A program made the position numbers and the translations under genes. From assembly GCF_013409985.1 (NCBI RefSeq), contig NZ_JACCBY010000002.1, forward strand, positions 1-64,000: DNA of 64,000 nt, written 5' to 3'. The stretch is from Sphingomonas melonis. Lineage in GTDB: Bacteria; Pseudomonadota; Alphaproteobacteria; Sphingomonadales; Sphingomonadaceae. Positions 53,331-63,898 of this stretch are shown here, in pieces (position 1 is the first letter of the stretch; every line of letters begins with the position of its first letter). Below the pieces are notes generated by a model. That model was not told the DNA's origin. It saw only the letters and a list, made by a program, of their open reading frames with translations, and made no database searches.

Positions 53331-53336
53331 GCGCGG

Positions 53337-54449
53337 TCAGCCATGATCGTGCGTCGCGGTCCAGTCGCCGCGCGCGCTCCACGTCTCGGTCGCGCCGCGC
53401 ACGGTGCAGCCGCGCGTGCCCGCCTCGACCAGGCCGATCCGGTGCACCGTCTCGCCCGCCGCGGTCAGCGCCTCGGCCACCGTCTCCGCGCGATCGGCCG
53501 CGACGACCACCGCCATGCCGATCCCGCAGTTGAAGGTGCGCGCCATTTCCTCGGGCTCGATCGCGCCCTGCGCCTGCAGGAAGGCCATCAGCCGCGACTG
53601 TTCCCAGGCATCGGCGTCGATCACCGCATGCGCGCCATCGGGCAGCACGCGCGGGATATTCTCGAGCAGGCCACCGCCGGTGATATGCGCCAGCCCCTTG
53701 ATCGCGCCCTCGCGCAGCAGCGGCAGCAGGCTGGCGACATAGATGCGCGTCGGCGCCATCAGGATGTCGATCAGCAGCCGGTCGGCATCGAACAGGGCGG
53801 GGCGGTCGAGCTTCCAGCCGCGATCCGCGGCGAGCCGCCGGACGAGCGAGAAGCCGTTGGAATGGACGCCCGAGGAGGCGAGGCCGAGGATCACGTCGCC
53901 CGCGGCAATGTCGCGCCCGGTCAGCACGCGATCGCGCTCGACCGCGCCGACGCAGAAGCCGGCGAGGTCGTAATCGCCCGGCGCGTACATGCCCGGCATC
54001 TCGGCGGTCTCGCCGCCGATCAGCGCGCAGCCCGCCTGACGGCAGCCTTCGGCGATCGACGCGACGACACGCTCGGCGATGCCGTTGTCGAGCTTGGCGG
54101 TGGCGTAATAATCGAGGAAGAACAATGGCTCGGCGCCCTGGACGATCAGGTCGTTGGCGCACATCGCGACGAGGTCGACGCCGACGCCCTCGTGCCGGTC
54201 CCATTCGATCGCGAGCTTGAGCTTGGTGCCGACGCCGTCGTTGGCGGCGACGAGCAACGGATCGGTGAACCCGGCCGCCTTCAGGTCGAACGTGCCGCCG
54301 AAGCCGCCGAGTTCGGCATCGGCGCCGGGGCGGCGCGTCGCCTTGGCAAGCGGCCCGATCGCGCGGACCAGCGCGTTCCCCGCGGCGATCGACACGCCGG
54401 CATCGGCATAGGTGTAGGACTGGTCGGACGGGGAGGGCGGGTTGCTCAT
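53337..54449 (-). CDS. purM: Phosphoribosylformylglycinamidine cyclo-ligase (AIR synthetase)
   Basis: 370 residues. It closes the imidazole ring in purine synthesis, using ATP. Motifs are [107 protein letters not shown] and [15 protein letters not shown]. It is the first gene of purM-purN-yjbR-like-membrane protein, divergent from the secreted-protein gene at 54579. Confidence 0.97.
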   Translation of the reverse strand: MSNPPSPSDQSYTYADAGVSIAAGNALVRAIGPLAKATRRPGADAELGGFGGTFDLKAAGFTDPLLVAANDGVGTKLKLAIEWDRHEGVGVDLVAMCANDLIVQGAEPLFFLDYYATAKLDNGIAERVVASIAEGCRQAGCALIGGETAEMPGMYAPGDYDLAGFCVGAVERDRVLTGRDIAAGDVILGLASSGVHSNGFSLVRRLAADRGWKLDRPALFDADRLLIDILMAPTRIYVASLLPLLREGAIKGLAHITGGGLLENIPRVLPDGAHAVIDADAWEQSRLMAFLQAQGAIEPEEMARTFNCGIGMAVVVAADRAETVAEALTAAGETVHRIGLVEAGTRGCTVRGATETWSARGDWTATHDHG

Positions 54450-54578
54450 CCGGCCAGCCTGCTACGATTTGCGACCGATGCTGGCAATGCTTCTCATACC
54501 CGCCGGCTCCGACGGGGAAGCCGGCATGCGCACATCCCGCTTGGCATCCCCGGTCCGCTTCGCCAAAAGGCCCGCGAC

Positions 54579-55823
54579 ATGCGCATCCGATCCCTGTTTC
54601 CCTCCGTCGCCGGTGTGGCCCTGCTGCTTGCCGCCGGCGCCTATGCGCAGATCGAGGGCGGGCGCGGCGTCGCGCCGGTCGACAGTTCGGGCGATTTCGA
54701 GGTGAGCGGCGTCGGCGTCGATGTCGCCGCCAAGACCGCGCAGGCGGCGCGGCTCGGTGGCTGGCGGCTGGCGCAGCGCAAGGCGTGGGTACAGCTTTCG
54801 CGCCGGCTCGGCGGCGACGGCGGTCTCGTCTCCGACGGTACGCTCGATCAGCTCGTCTCCGGCATCGTCGTCGAGAACGAACAGATCGGGCCGACGCGGT
54901 ACATCGCCAAGCTCGGCGTGCTGTTCAACCGCAGCCGCGCCGCCGCGGTGCTCGGCATCAGCGCCTATGCCGACCGGTCGCGGCCGATGCTGCTCGTCCC
55001 GCTCCAGGTGTCGGGCGGCGTCGGCACGGTGTTCGAACAGCGGACCGACTGGCAGGAGGCGTGGGCGCGCTTCCGTACCGGCAACAGCGCGATCGACTAT
55101 GTCCGTCCCTCGGGCAACGGCGCCGATTCGCTGCTGCTCAACGCCGGACAGATCGCCCGCCCGGGCCGCGGCTGGTGGCGGACGGTGATCGACCAATATG
55201 GCGCCGCCGACATCCTGATCCCGGTCGTCCGCCTCTATCGCAGCTATCCCGGCGGCCCGATCATCGGCGTCTTCCAGGCGCGGCACGGCCCGGACAACGC
55301 ATTGATCGGCAGCTTCACGCTGCGCGTCGGCAGCGCTGCCGGCCTGCCGCGGTTGCTCGACACCGGCGTCAGCCGGATGGACGGCCTGTTCCAGCAGGCG
55401 CTGCGCGGCGGCGGTCTGGGCGTCGACCCGACGCTGTCGCCGCCGCCCGCGCCCGCGCCGGTGATCGATCCCGACGCGATCGACGACGCGGCGAGCGGCG
55501 AGACGCTGGCCGAGATCGTCGGCGACACCGGTGGCGCTGCCGGCATCCCGCTCACGCTCCAGTTCGATACGCCGAGCGCCAGCGCGGTCGCCAATACCGA
55601 GGGTCTGGTGCGCAGCATCCCCGGCGTCCGCGGCGCCAGCACCACCAGCCTCGCGCTCGGCGGCCTGTCGCTGATGCGCGTCACCTATGACGGCGATCCC
55701 GAATCGCTGCGGGCCGCGCTCGAAGTCCGCGGTTATCAGGTCAGCGGCTCCGGCCAGACGCTGCGCATCCGCCGCAGCGCGCCGACGCCGGCGCCCTCCG
55801 CCTCCGCCAACCCGACCGGCTGA
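54579..55823 (+). CDS. Exported protein upstream of hdaA (DUF2066-like)
   Basis: 414 residues with a signal peptide (MRIRSLFPSVAGVALLLAAG, then AYAQ). The first ~220 residues resemble DUF2066: SGVGVDVAAKTAQAARLGGW, RLAQRKAWVQLSRRLGGDGG, ENEQIGPTRYIAKLGVLFNR. The C-terminal part after a Pro-rich linker (LSPPPAPAPVIDPDAIDDA) looks like a small alpha/beta domain (LTLQFDTPSASAVANTEGLV, LMRVTYDGDPESLRAALEVR). Function is unknown. AAAAGG lies 9 nt before ATG 54579. A similar gene precedes hda in relatives as I recall, which makes the order purN-purM / this gene / hdaA / ppk familiar. Confidence 0.72.
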   Translation: MRIRSLFPSVAGVALLLAAGAYAQIEGGRGVAPVDSSGDFEVSGVGVDVAAKTAQAARLGGWRLAQRKAWVQLSRRLGGDGGLVSDGTLDQLVSGIVVENEQIGPTRYIAKLGVLFNRSRAAAVLGISAYADRSRPMLLVPLQVSGGVGTVFEQRTDWQEAWARFRTGNSAIDYVRPSGNGADSLLLNAGQIARPGRGWWRTVIDQYGAADILIPVVRLYRSYPGGPIIGVFQARHGPDNALIGSFTLRVGSAAGLPRLLDTGVSRMDGLFQQALRGGGLGVDPTLSPPPAPAPVIDPDAIDDAASGETLAEIVGDTGGAAGIPLTLQFDTPSASAVANTEGLVRSIPGVRGASTTSLALGGLSLMRVTYDGDPESLRAALEVRGYQVSGSGQTLRIRRSAPTPAPSASANPTG

Positions 55824-55826
55824 CGC

Positions 55827-56465
55827 ATGAGCAACCAATTGGCGCTACCTTTGGGGTGGCCGGCCGATCCGAAGGACGATGCCTTCCTCGTCACCCCGTC
55901 CAATCTGCGCGCCGCGCAGGTGCTGGAGCAATGGGCGAGCTGGCCGGTGATGGCCGCGGTGCTCACCGGCCCGCGCAAATCGGGACGCAGCCTGCTCGCG
56001 CGCATCTTCGCCGCAAAGAGCCAGGGGCGGATCATCGACGATGCCGAGACGGTGCCGGAGGCGCAGATCTTCCACGCGTGGAACCAGGCGCAGGCCGAAC
56101 GCCGCCCGCTGGTGATCGTCGCCGACGCGCTGCCGCCGAGCTGGACGGTCAAGCTGCCCGATCTGCGCTCGCGCCTTGCCGCCAGCCCGCATGCCGCGAT
56201 CGGCGCGCCCGATGACGCATTGATCGCCGCCCTGCTCGAACATCTCTTCCAGCGCCGTGGGCTCGACGCCCGGCCCGATCTGGTGACCTGGCTCAGCACC
56301 CGGATCGAACGCAGCCACATCATCGTCCAGCGCGTCGTCGATGCGCTCGACCAGGAGGTGCTGGAGAGCCGCCGCCGCCTGTCGATCCCGCTCGCGCGAA
56401 CAGTTTTGACCGCGGCCGGGATCGTCACGCAACCGCAACCGTTGCTACCTATGACCGAATCATGA
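55827..56465 (+). CDS. hdaA: HdaA, DnaA-related regulatory inactivator
   Basis: 212 residues. It binds the sliding clamp and stimulates ATP hydrolysis by DnaA, limiting re-initiation. The clamp-binding peptide QLALPL is at residues 4-9. The AAA-like fold is reduced: [20 protein letters not shown] keeps a P-loop-like site and [20 protein letters not shown] a Walker-B-like acid pair, and the C-terminal lid ([20 protein letters not shown]) is intact. It starts 4 bp after the previous stop and its own stop overlaps ppk (ATGA). Confidence 0.92.
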   Translation: MSNQLALPLGWPADPKDDAFLVTPSNLRAAQVLEQWASWPVMAAVLTGPRKSGRSLLARIFAAKSQGRIIDDAETVPEAQIFHAWNQAQAERRPLVIVADALPPSWTVKLPDLRSRLAASPHAAIGAPDDALIAALLEHLFQRRGLDARPDLVTWLSTRIERSHIIVQRVVDALDQEVLESRRRLSIPLARTVLTAAGIVTQPQPLLPMTES

Positions 56466-58627
56466 CACGCCCAATCCACCTTTCGCATTTGGCTGCTCCG
56501 GACGACGATCCCTTCGTCCCCGAGGTCAATGATCGCTATTTCAACCGCGAATTGTCGTGGCTCGCCTTCAACCGGCGCGTGCTGGAAGAAGCGTGCAACC
56601 CGGCGCATCCCTTGCTCGAACGCCTGCGGTTTCTGTCGATCTCGGGCAACAACCTCGACGAATTCTTCATGGTCCGCGTCGCTGGACTAAAAGGCCAGCA
56701 ACTCAAGGACGTGGACCGTCGCTCGTCGGACGGGCTGACGCCGGGTCAGCAGCTCGCGGCGATCACGCGCGAGGCGGATGCGCTGATGGCCAGCCAACAG
56801 GCGGTCTGGGGCGACCTGCGCACCCTGCTCGACGAGGCCGGCCTGCACGTGCTGCGGCGCGACGAGGTCGATGCCGAGGCGGCGGAATGGCTGGAAAGCC
56901 ATTTCCGCGAACAGATTTTCCCCATCCTGACGCCCCAGGCGCTCGATCCCGCCCATCCGTTCCCGTTCATCCCCAACAAGGGGCTGTCGGTGATGTTCGA
57001 CGTCGTCCGCGATTCGGACGGCGAGCCCGTGCGCGAGCTGGTGATGATCCCGGCGAGCGCGCCGCGCTTCGTCCGCCTGCCGGGCGAGCCCGCCCGCTAC
57101 GTGTCGATCGAGGCGCTGCTCAAGCGGTTCGCGCCGGTGCTCTTCCCCGGCTACACGCTGGTCGGCGCCGCCGCCTTCCGCGTGCTGCGCGACAGCGATA
57201 TCGAGATCGACGAAGAGGCGGAGGATCTGGTCCGCTATTTCGCCAATGCGATCAAACGCCGCCGTCGCGGCCGCGTGATCCGGCTCGAACTCGAAACCGG
57301 CATGCCCGACGCGCTCGCCAAGGTGCTGCGCCACGAACTGGGCGGACAGGATGCGACGATCACTGAGAGCGGCAACCTGCTCAGCATCGGCGATCTCGAC
57401 GCGGTGATCGACGAGGATCGCCCCGACCTCAAGTTCCTGCCGTTCGTGCCGCGCTTCCCGGAGCGTATCCGTGAATTCGGCGGCGATTGCTTCGCCGCGA
57501 TCCGGGCGAAGGACATCATCGTCCACCACCCCTACGAGACGTTCGACGTCGTCCTCGCCTTCCTCAAGCAGGCGGCGCAGGACCCGGACGTCATCGCGAT
57601 CAAGCAGACGCTGTATCGCGCCGGCAAGCAGCCCGCCGTCATCAACGCGCTGATCGCCGCCGCCGAGTCGGGCAAGTCGGTCACCGCGGTGGTCGAGCTG
57701 CGTGCCCGCTTCGACGAGGAGCAGAATATCCTGTGGGCGAGCGCGCTGGAGCGCGCCGGCGTCCAGGTCGTCTATGGCTTCCTCGAATGGAAGACGCACG
57801 CCAAGGTATCGATGGTCGTGCGGCGCGAGGGCGGTCAGTTCCGCACCTATTGCCACTTCGGCACCGGCAATTATCACCCGGTCACCGCGCGCATCTACAC
57901 CGATCTCAGCTTCTTCACCGCCGACCCGCGGATAGGGCGTGATGCGGCGCAGATGTTCAACTACGTCACCGGCTATGTCGAGCCGACCGACATCACCAAG
58001 CTCAGCCTCAGCCCGCGCGACCTGCGCCAGAAGCTGCTCGACCTGATCGACGCCGAGATCGCCAATGCCCGCGCGGGCAAGACCGGGGCGGTCTGGGCGA
58101 AGATGAACAGCCTCGTCGATCCGGCGATCATCGACAAATTGTACGAAGCGAGCGGCGCCGGGGTCGAGATCGACCTGATCATCCGCGGCATCTGCTGCCT
58201 GCGGCCCGGCGTGCCGGGTATGTCGGAGCATATCCGCGTCAAGTCGATCGTCGGCCGCTTCCTCGAACACAGCCGCATCTTCTGCTTCGGCAACGGCGCG
58301 GCCTTGCCCAACGATGGCGCCAAGGTGTTCATCTCCTCGGCCGACTGGATGCCGCGCAACTTCGACCGGCGTGTCGAATATATGCTGCCGATCGAGAACC
58401 CGACCGTGCACGATCAGGTGCTCGATCAGGTCATGGTCGCCAACCTCATCGACAGCGAACAAAGCTGGGAATTGCAGTCGGACGGCCGCTACGTCCGCGA
58501 TGCGCCCGGTGAGAAGCCGTTCAACCTCCACCGCTATTTCATGACCAATCCGTCGCTGTCCGGTCGTGGCGCGGCGCTGACCGGCAGCAATGCGGTGCCG
58601 ACGCTGGCGCTGCGGCGGCGGCGATGA
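56462..58627 (+). CDS. ppk: Polyphosphate kinase 1
   Basis: 721 residues, the normal size. It makes polyphosphate from ATP. The phosphorylated histidine is His465 in [17 protein letters not shown] and the second conserved one is His603 in [15 protein letters not shown]. Other motifs are [73 protein letters not shown] and [20 protein letters not shown]. Overlap with hdaA suggests co-translation. Confidence 0.98.
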   Translation: MTRPIHLSHLAAPDDDPFVPEVNDRYFNRELSWLAFNRRVLEEACNPAHPLLERLRFLSISGNNLDEFFMVRVAGLKGQQLKDVDRRSSDGLTPGQQLAAITREADALMASQQAVWGDLRTLLDEAGLHVLRRDEVDAEAAEWLESHFREQIFPILTPQALDPAHPFPFIPNKGLSVMFDVVRDSDGEPVRELVMIPASAPRFVRLPGEPARYVSIEALLKRFAPVLFPGYTLVGAAAFRVLRDSDIEIDEEAEDLVRYFANAIKRRRRGRVIRLELETGMPDALAKVLRHELGGQDATITESGNLLSIGDLDAVIDEDRPDLKFLPFVPRFPERIREFGGDCFAAIRAKDIIVHHPYETFDVVLAFLKQAAQDPDVIAIKQTLYRAGKQPAVINALIAAAESGKSVTAVVELRARFDEEQNILWASALERAGVQVVYGFLEWKTHAKVSMVVRREGGQFRTYCHFGTGNYHPVTARIYTDLSFFTADPRIGRDAAQMFNYVTGYVEPTDITKLSLSPRDLRQKLLDLIDAEIANARAGKTGAVWAKMNSLVDPAIIDKLYEASGAGVEIDLIIRGICCLRPGVPGMSEHIRVKSIVGRFLEHSRIFCFGNGAALPNDGAKVFISSADWMPRNFDRRVEYMLPIENPTVHDQVLDQVMVANLIDSEQSWELQSDGRYVRDAPGEKPFNLHRYFMTNPSLSGRGAALTGSNAVPTLALRRRR

Positions 58628-58725
58628 CGGCGGCGGGGGGCGGGGGTTCGGGTCTGACGATTGATCGGCGGCAGGCGCCGTCCGTCCGTTCGTCTCGGGC
58701 ATCGGACCCCCGTTCCGGCTCACGC

Positions 58726-58821
58726 CGTCATGCCGGGCGGGTTCCGGCATCCACGGTTCTGCAGGGGCAAGGGGCTTTGCTCCCGCCGCACCTTGGACCC
58801 CGGAACATGTCCGGGGTGACG
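58726..58821. repeat. Family 1 nested palindrome, copy E (diverged)
   Basis: The right arm (58793-58821, GGACCCCGGAACATGTCCGG and on) is canonical. The left arm (58726-58754, GTCATGCCGGGCGGGTTCCG and on) has mutated in both halves so that its inner hairpin is GCCGG/CCGGC, keeping its pairing ability. The total is 96 bp, 11 shorter than the other intact copies. It lies between ppk and the Ppx/GppA gene, in a gap of 247 bp. Confidence 0.8.
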
Positions 58822-58874
58822 GTCGGTTCGAGCCAGTCCGGAGCACGGGCCCCGAGCCGGCAGGTCGCCCGCTG

Positions 58875-60419
58875 ATGGTCCGTCTCCCGTTCATCACCGC
58901 GCTGCGCGATCGCCCGCCATCTGAACACCAGCCGGCGCCGACCGTTGAGCCGGCAATGACAGGCACCTATCCCCGCACCGGCATCATCGACATCGGCTCC
59001 AACTCGGTGCGGCTCGTCGTGTATCAGGGCCATCCGCGCATCCCGGCGACGCTGTTCAACGAGAAGGTCATGGCCGGCCTCGGCCGCAGCCTCGCCGCGA
59101 CAGGCGCGATCGACGCCGAGAGCATGACGCTGGCGATCGGTGCGCTGCGCCGCTTCGCGATGGTCGCCCGGGAGATGGACGCACCCGTCCGCACCGTCGC
59201 CACCGCCGCGGTGCGCGATGCCAGCAACGGCGCCGACTTCATCGCCGCCGCCGGGGATCTCGGCCTCACCGTCGAACTCCTCTCCGGCGAGCAGGAGGCG
59301 ACGGCGGCGGGCATGGGCGTGCTGTCGGCGATCCCCGATGCGGACGGCATCGTCGGCGACCTCGGCGGCGGCAGCCTCGAACTCGTCCGCGTCGTCGCCG
59401 GTACCGTCACCGATCGTATCTCCTTCCCGCTCGGCGTGCTGCGCATCGCCGCGCTGCGCGCGAGCCGCGGCCCGGCGTTCGATCGCCATGTCACCCGGCT
59501 GATCGCCGATGCGGGCTGGACCGGGCGGGGCAGGGGGCTGCCGCTCTACATGGTCGGCGGGTCGTGGCGCGCGCTGGCGCGGCTCGACATGAGCCTCACC
59601 CATTATCCGCTGCCGATCATCCACGGCTACACGCTCGCTCCCGAAACCGTCGGCCGGCTCGGCCGCAGCATCGCGCATCTGTCGCGGCCGCGGCTGCGCA
59701 GCGTGCCCGGCATGTCGTCGGTGCGCGCCGCCCAGCTCGGCGACGCCACCGCGCTCTTGTCGGTGGTGATGCGCGAACTCGGCTCGGGCAGCGCGATGGC
59801 CTCGACCTTCGGCCTGCGCGAGGGGCTGCTCTACGCGACGCTGGACCCGCAGACGCGCGCGCTCGACCCGCTGATCGTCGCCGCGCGCGAAGAGGGCAAG
59901 CTGCTCGGCCGGTTCGCCGAACATGGCGATCTGCTCGCCGGCTGGATCGCGCCGCTCTTCCCCGCCGATCCGCCCGAGCTCGCCCGCATCCGCCACGCCG
60001 CCTGCCTGCTCGCCGACAGCGGTTGGCGCGCCAACCCCGAATTCCGCGACGAACGCGGCTTCGAGGTGGCATTGCACGGCAATTGGGTGGCGATCGACGC
60101 ACCGGAGCGCGCGATGCTCGCACAGGCGCTGCACACCAGCCTCGGCGGCAGCACGACGCCGCATCCGCTGCTCGCGGGCCTGGCAAGCGCCGGGCAAATC
60201 GCGCTGGCGATCGAATGGGGGCTGGCGATCCGGCTGGGCCAGCGGTTCAGCGCCGGACTCGCCGGCCCGCTGCAACGCGCCGCGCTGGCGCTGGAGCCTG
60301 GCCATATCGCGCTGTCGCTGGGCGAGGCGGACCGCCCGCTCTATGCCGAGACGGTCGAGCGCCGCCATGCCGCGCTGGCGACCGCGCTCAAGCGCAAGCC
60401 ACGCCTCGCGGTCCGCTAA
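58875..60419 (+). CDS. Ppx/GppA-family exopolyphosphatase/pppGpp phosphatase
   Basis: 514 residues. It should degrade polyphosphate or pppGpp. The ASKHA-fold phosphate motifs are visible: GIIDIGSNSVRLVVY near residue 35, VATAAVRDASNGADFIAAAG, ELLSGEQEATAAGMGVL and GIVGDLGGGSLELVRVVAG. A C-terminal helical (HD-like) half follows (GLREGLLYATLDPQTRALDP, IRHAACLLADSGWRANPEFR). ATG 58956 (MTGTYPRTGI) is an alternative start, since the first 27 residues are not typical; neither start has a strong ribosome-binding site. The gene follows ppk in the same direction but is separated by repeat copy E. Confidence 0.92.
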   Translation: MVRLPFITALRDRPPSEHQPAPTVEPAMTGTYPRTGIIDIGSNSVRLVVYQGHPRIPATLFNEKVMAGLGRSLAATGAIDAESMTLAIGALRRFAMVAREMDAPVRTVATAAVRDASNGADFIAAAGDLGLTVELLSGEQEATAAGMGVLSAIPDADGIVGDLGGGSLELVRVVAGTVTDRISFPLGVLRIAALRASRGPAFDRHVTRLIADAGWTGRGRGLPLYMVGGSWRALARLDMSLTHYPLPIIHGYTLAPETVGRLGRSIAHLSRPRLRSVPGMSSVRAAQLGDATALLSVVMRELGSGSAMASTFGLREGLLYATLDPQTRALDPLIVAAREEGKLLGRFAEHGDLLAGWIAPLFPADPPELARIRHAACLLADSGWRANPEFRDERGFEVALHGNWVAIDAPERAMLAQALHTSLGGSTTPHPLLAGLASAGQIALAIEWGLAIRLGQRFSAGLAGPLQRAALALEPGHIALSLGEADRPLYAETVERRHAALATALKRKPRLAVR

Positions 60420-60458
60420 CCGGCCCGGCGGCGCGGGGGCCTGCCGGGCGCGTGGCGC

Positions 60459-60743
60459 TTATCCGCAGCGCAGATTGTCGATCAACCCGCCATCGTCGAG
60501 CATGATGTTTAGCCGGTCGACGCGATAGTCCTTGGTCGTCATGTCGCCCGGACGCACCACCCGCGAGGTGGCGGAGTGCGTCAGATGCTCGATCTCGGGC
60601 CGCATCCGCTCGCGGAACTTGACGCCCGCGAAGCGGATCTTCGCCGCTTCGTCGACCACGCAGGGGCCGCGCTCCGGTGCGGGTGCGGGTACCGTCGCGC
60701 ATCCCGCCGCGAGCACCGGCAGTAGAAAGGCCATCCGAATCAT
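60459..60743 (-). CDS. Peptidase-inhibitor I78-type lipoprotein
   Basis: 94 residues. It has a lipoprotein signal (MIRMAFLLPVLAAGCATVPA, lipobox LAAGC). The mature domain fits the inhibitor I78 family: VVRPGDMTTKDYRVDRLNIM, then LDDGGLIDNLRCG with the conserved RxDRLN and RCG. I78 proteins inhibit serine proteases and are secreted or lipid-anchored. The second Cys (GPCVVDEAAK) probably pairs with the last one. Its ATG overlaps the rnd stop (ATGA). Confidence 0.88.
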   Translation of the reverse strand: MIRMAFLLPVLAAGCATVPAPAPERGPCVVDEAAKIRFAGVKFRERMRPEIEHLTHSATSRVVRPGDMTTKDYRVDRLNIMLDDGGLIDNLRCG

Positions 60744-61915
60744 GCTGCTTCCTCCGTTCGCGTCATCTTGAGCTTGCCGCCACGCACCGCAAAGCCGAGC
60801 CGCCCCTCGACCAGATCGAGCGCATCGCGCCCGAATTGATCGAACCGCCAGCCCTCCAGCATCGGCAGGCCGGTGCGTACCCCTGCCGCGAGTGCCTCCA
60901 ACTCCTCCGATCGCGCCAGCAGCCGCGACGCGACGTCGATATCACGCGAGCGGATCTTGAGCAGCAGCTTGAGCAGATCGGCGACCAAAGCGCCCTCCTT
61001 GCCAAGCCCCGGCTTGCGATCGTCGCGTGGCGGCAGTTCGTCCGGCCCCAGCGGCTGCGCCGACTCGATCGCCGCCATCAGCCGCCCGCCGATGTCATTC
61101 GACGCCCAGGTTGCCGACAGGCCGCGCACCTTGGCGAGGTCCGCCTGCTTGCGCGGCGGATGGCCGGCGAGGTCGCCCAGCGTCTCGTCCTTGACGATGC
61201 GGCCGCGCGGCAGATCCTTCGACTGCGCCTCCAGCTCGCGCCAGCGCGCCAGCGCCTTCAACCGGCCGAGCACGTCGGGCTTGCGGCCGGAGATGCGCAC
61301 GCGCTTCCACGCCTGATCGGGATCGTTGGCGTAATTGGCCGGGTCGGCGAGCCGCTCCATTTCCTGGTCGAGCCACACGCCGCGGCCGGTCTTGCGCAGC
61401 CGTTCCAGCATCTTGGGGAAGATCGCGGCGAGATGCGTGACGTCGCCGATCGCATATTCGATCTGCCGCGCGTCGAGCGGCCGCCGCGCCCAGTCGGTGA
61501 AGCGCGCGCCCTTGTCGACGGCGATGCCGAGCCAGCTGTCGACGAGGTTGGAATAGCCGATCTGCTCGCCCTGGCCGAGCGCCATCGCCGCCACCTGCGT
61601 GTCGAACAGCGGGTGGGGAGTCTTGCCGGTCAGGTTGTAGATGATCTCGATATCCTGCCCGCCCGCGTGGACGACCTTCAGCACGTCCTCATTGTCGGTG
61701 AGCAGCTCCAGCAGCGGCGTCATGTCGAGCCCCGACGCCATCGGGTCGATGGCCGCCGCCTCGTTCACGTCGGCGATCTGGATGAGGCACAATTCGGGGT
61801 AATAGGTGCTCTCGCGCATGAACTCGGTGTCGACGGTCACGAAGTCGGCATTGGCGAGGCGGGCACACAGATTGGCGAGGGTCGCGCTGTCTGTAATCAA
61901 CGGGTGGATATGCAT
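60740..61915 (-). CDS. rnd: Ribonuclease D
   Basis: 391 residues. A DEDDy 3'-5' exonuclease that trims tRNA 3' ends: FVTVDTEFMRESTYYPELCL (D and E), VVHAGGQDIEIIYNLTG (D) and QIEYAIGDVTHLAAIFPKM (Y and D). The HRDC domain follows (WARRPLDARQIEY precedes it; later WRELEAQSKDLPRGRIVKDE). Start 61915 (MHIHPLITDSATLANL) is the family N-terminus; ATG 61927 and 61957 are possible but lack support. It overlaps the I78 gene and is divergent from aspS. Confidence 0.94.
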   Translation of the reverse strand: MHIHPLITDSATLANLCARLANADFVTVDTEFMRESTYYPELCLIQIADVNEAAAIDPMASGLDMTPLLELLTDNEDVLKVVHAGGQDIEIIYNLTGKTPHPLFDTQVAAMALGQGEQIGYSNLVDSWLGIAVDKGARFTDWARRPLDARQIEYAIGDVTHLAAIFPKMLERLRKTGRGVWLDQEMERLADPANYANDPDQAWKRVRISGRKPDVLGRLKALARWRELEAQSKDLPRGRIVKDETLGDLAGHPPRKQADLAKVRGLSATWASNDIGGRLMAAIESAQPLGPDELPPRDDRKPGLGKEGALVADLLKLLLKIRSRDIDVASRLLARSEELEALAAGVRTGLPMLEGWRFDQFGRDALDLVEGRLGFAVRGGKLKMTRTEEAA

Positions 61916-62016
61916 GGCACTCGCCATAGCCACACGCGGCCGGGTTGACAAAGCCAAGTGAGACGGGGAAGCGCGACCCTTCGCACAACGCCATTATCCG
62001 GCCGGAAGAAACGATC

Positions 62017-63849
62017 ATGCACGCCTATCGCTCCCACACCTGCGCCGCGCTCACCGCGAGCAACGTCGGTGAGACCGTCCGCCTGTCCGGCTGGGTCCAT
62101 CGCAAGCGCGACCACGGCGGCGTGCTCTTCGTCGACCTGCGCGACCATTACGGCATCACCCAGATCGTCGCCGACAGCGATTCGCCGGCGCTGCCGACGC
62201 TCGAATCGCTGCGCGTCGAGTCGGTCGTCACGATCGACGGTATCGTGAAGGCGCGGTCCGAAGCGACGCAGAACCCCAATCTCGCCACCGGCGCGATCGA
62301 GGTGTTCGCGCGCGGCGTGACCGTGCAGAGCCACGCGCAGGAGCTGCCGATGCCGGTGGCGGGCGATGCCGAATATCCCGAGGATATCCGCCTGCGCTAT
62401 CGCTTCCTCGATCTGCGCCGCGAGCGGCTCCACCAGAACATCATGCTGCGTTCGAAGGTGATCTCGTCGATCCGCCAGCGGATGATCGGGCAGGGCTTCA
62501 CCGAATTCCAGACGCCGATCCTCACCGCGTCGAGCCCCGAGGGCGCGCGCGACTATCTCGTCCCCAGCCGCGTCCATCCGGGCAAGTTCTACGCGCTGCC
62601 GCAGGCGCCGCAGATGTTCAAGCAGCTGCTGATGGTCGCCGGCTTCGACCGCTACTTCCAGATCGCGCCCTGCTTCCGCGACGAGGACGCGCGCGCCGAC
62701 CGTTCGCCCGGCGAATTCTACCAGCTCGATTTCGAGATGAGCTACGTCACGCAGGAAGACGTCTTCCAGGCGATCGAGCCCGTCCTCCACGGCGTGTTCG
62801 AGGAGTTCGCCGACTGGCAGGGCAAGGGCCGCACGGTCAGCGCGCTGCCGTTCAAGCGCATCCCCTATCGCGAATCGATGCTGAAATACGGCAACGACAA
62901 GCCCGACCTGCGCAACCCGATCCTGATCAGCGACGTCTCCGACCAGTTCGTCGGTTCGGGCTTCGGCCGCTTTGCCTCGATCGTCGAGGCCGGCGACGTC
63001 GTCCGCGCGATCCCCGCGCCCGGCACCGCCGACAAGAGCCGCAAGTTCTTCGACGACATGAATGCCTGGGCGCAAGGCGAGGGCTTCGCCGGTCTCGGCT
63101 ATGCCACGCGCAAGGGCGGCGAATGGGGCGGCCCGATCGCCAAGAACCATGGCGAGGACAAGATGACCGCGATGGCCGACGCGCTCGGCCTGGGGCCGGA
63201 CGACGGCCTGTTCTTCGCCGCGGGCAAGGAAGGCCAGGCGGCCAAGCTCGCCGGCCTCGCCCGCACCCGCGTCGCCGAGAGCCTCGGCCTGATCGACCAG
63301 AGCCGGTTCGAATTCTGCTGGATCGTCGATTTCCCGATGTTCGAATATGACGAGGACAACAAGAAGGTCGATTTCAGCCACAACCCCTTCTCGATGCCGC
63401 AGGGCGAGATGGAGGCGCTGGAGACTAAGGACCCGCTCGACATCCTCGCCTATCAGTACGACATCGTCTGCAACGGCGTGGAGCTGTCGTCGGGCGCGAT
63501 CCGGAACCACCGTCCGGAGATCATGTACAAGGCGTTCGAGATCGCCGGCTATTCGCAGGCCGAGGTCGACACCAACTTCGCCGGCATGATCAACGCGTTC
63601 AAGTTCGGCGCACCGCCGCACGGCGGCTCGGCGCCGGGCATTGACCGGATCGTCATGCTGCTCGCCGACGAGCCCAACATCCGCGAGGTCATCGTCTTCC
63701 CGATGACGCAGAAGGCGGAAGACCTGATGATGGGCGCGCCAAATTTCGCGACGCCCAAGCAGCTCAAGGAGCTCAACCTGCGCGTCGCGCCGCAGGCCGG
63801 CGCCGCGACCACCGACGTCGACAAGGCGGTCGCGCCCAAGGCGGGCTGA
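62017..63849 (+). CDS. aspS: Aspartyl-tRNA synthetase
   Basis: 610 residues, bacterial form with the GAD insertion domain. The anticodon-binding OB fold ([31 protein letters not shown]) is followed by class II motifs: [40 protein letters not shown] and [17 protein letters not shown]. The GGAAGAA 6 nt before ATG 62017 decides the start over an in-frame one 24 codons upstream. It may charge both tRNA-Asp and tRNA-Asn if the genome has the GatCAB route, which cannot be judged here. It is divergent from rnd and convergent with the porin-like gene. Confidence 0.97.
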   Translation: MHAYRSHTCAALTASNVGETVRLSGWVHRKRDHGGVLFVDLRDHYGITQIVADSDSPALPTLESLRVESVVTIDGIVKARSEATQNPNLATGAIEVFARGVTVQSHAQELPMPVAGDAEYPEDIRLRYRFLDLRRERLHQNIMLRSKVISSIRQRMIGQGFTEFQTPILTASSPEGARDYLVPSRVHPGKFYALPQAPQMFKQLLMVAGFDRYFQIAPCFRDEDARADRSPGEFYQLDFEMSYVTQEDVFQAIEPVLHGVFEEFADWQGKGRTVSALPFKRIPYRESMLKYGNDKPDLRNPILISDVSDQFVGSGFGRFASIVEAGDVVRAIPAPGTADKSRKFFDDMNAWAQGEGFAGLGYATRKGGEWGGPIAKNHGEDKMTAMADALGLGPDDGLFFAAGKEGQAAKLAGLARTRVAESLGLIDQSRFEFCWIVDFPMFEYDEDNKKVDFSHNPFSMPQGEMEALETKDPLDILAYQYDIVCNGVELSSGAIRNHRPEIMYKAFEIAGYSQAEVDTNFAGMINAFKFGAPPHGGSAPGIDRIVMLLADEPNIREVIVFPMTQKAEDLMMGAPNFATPKQLKELNLRVAPQAGAATTDVDKAVAPKAG

Positions 63850-63852
63850 CCC

Positions 63853-63891
63853 CCGGGCCGGCGGGCGCCAGCGTGGTGCCCGTCGGCCCGG
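63853..63891. terminator. Strong hairpin between convergent aspS and porin-like genes
   Basis: CCGGGCCGGCGGGC (63853-63866) pairs with GCCCGTCGGCCCGG (63878-63891) with one G-T wobble, a 14-bp stem with an 11-nt loop, 3 bp past the aspS stop. There is no T-run on either strand, so it may work as a bidirectional roadblock or Rho-assisted stop. Confidence 0.6.
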
Positions 63892-63898
63892 TGCCGCG

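Noticed and set aside
56687..58966. A 759-codon minus-strand frame opposite ppk
   Set aside because: Antisense shadow of a well-conserved kinase; low-complexity acidic/basic composition.
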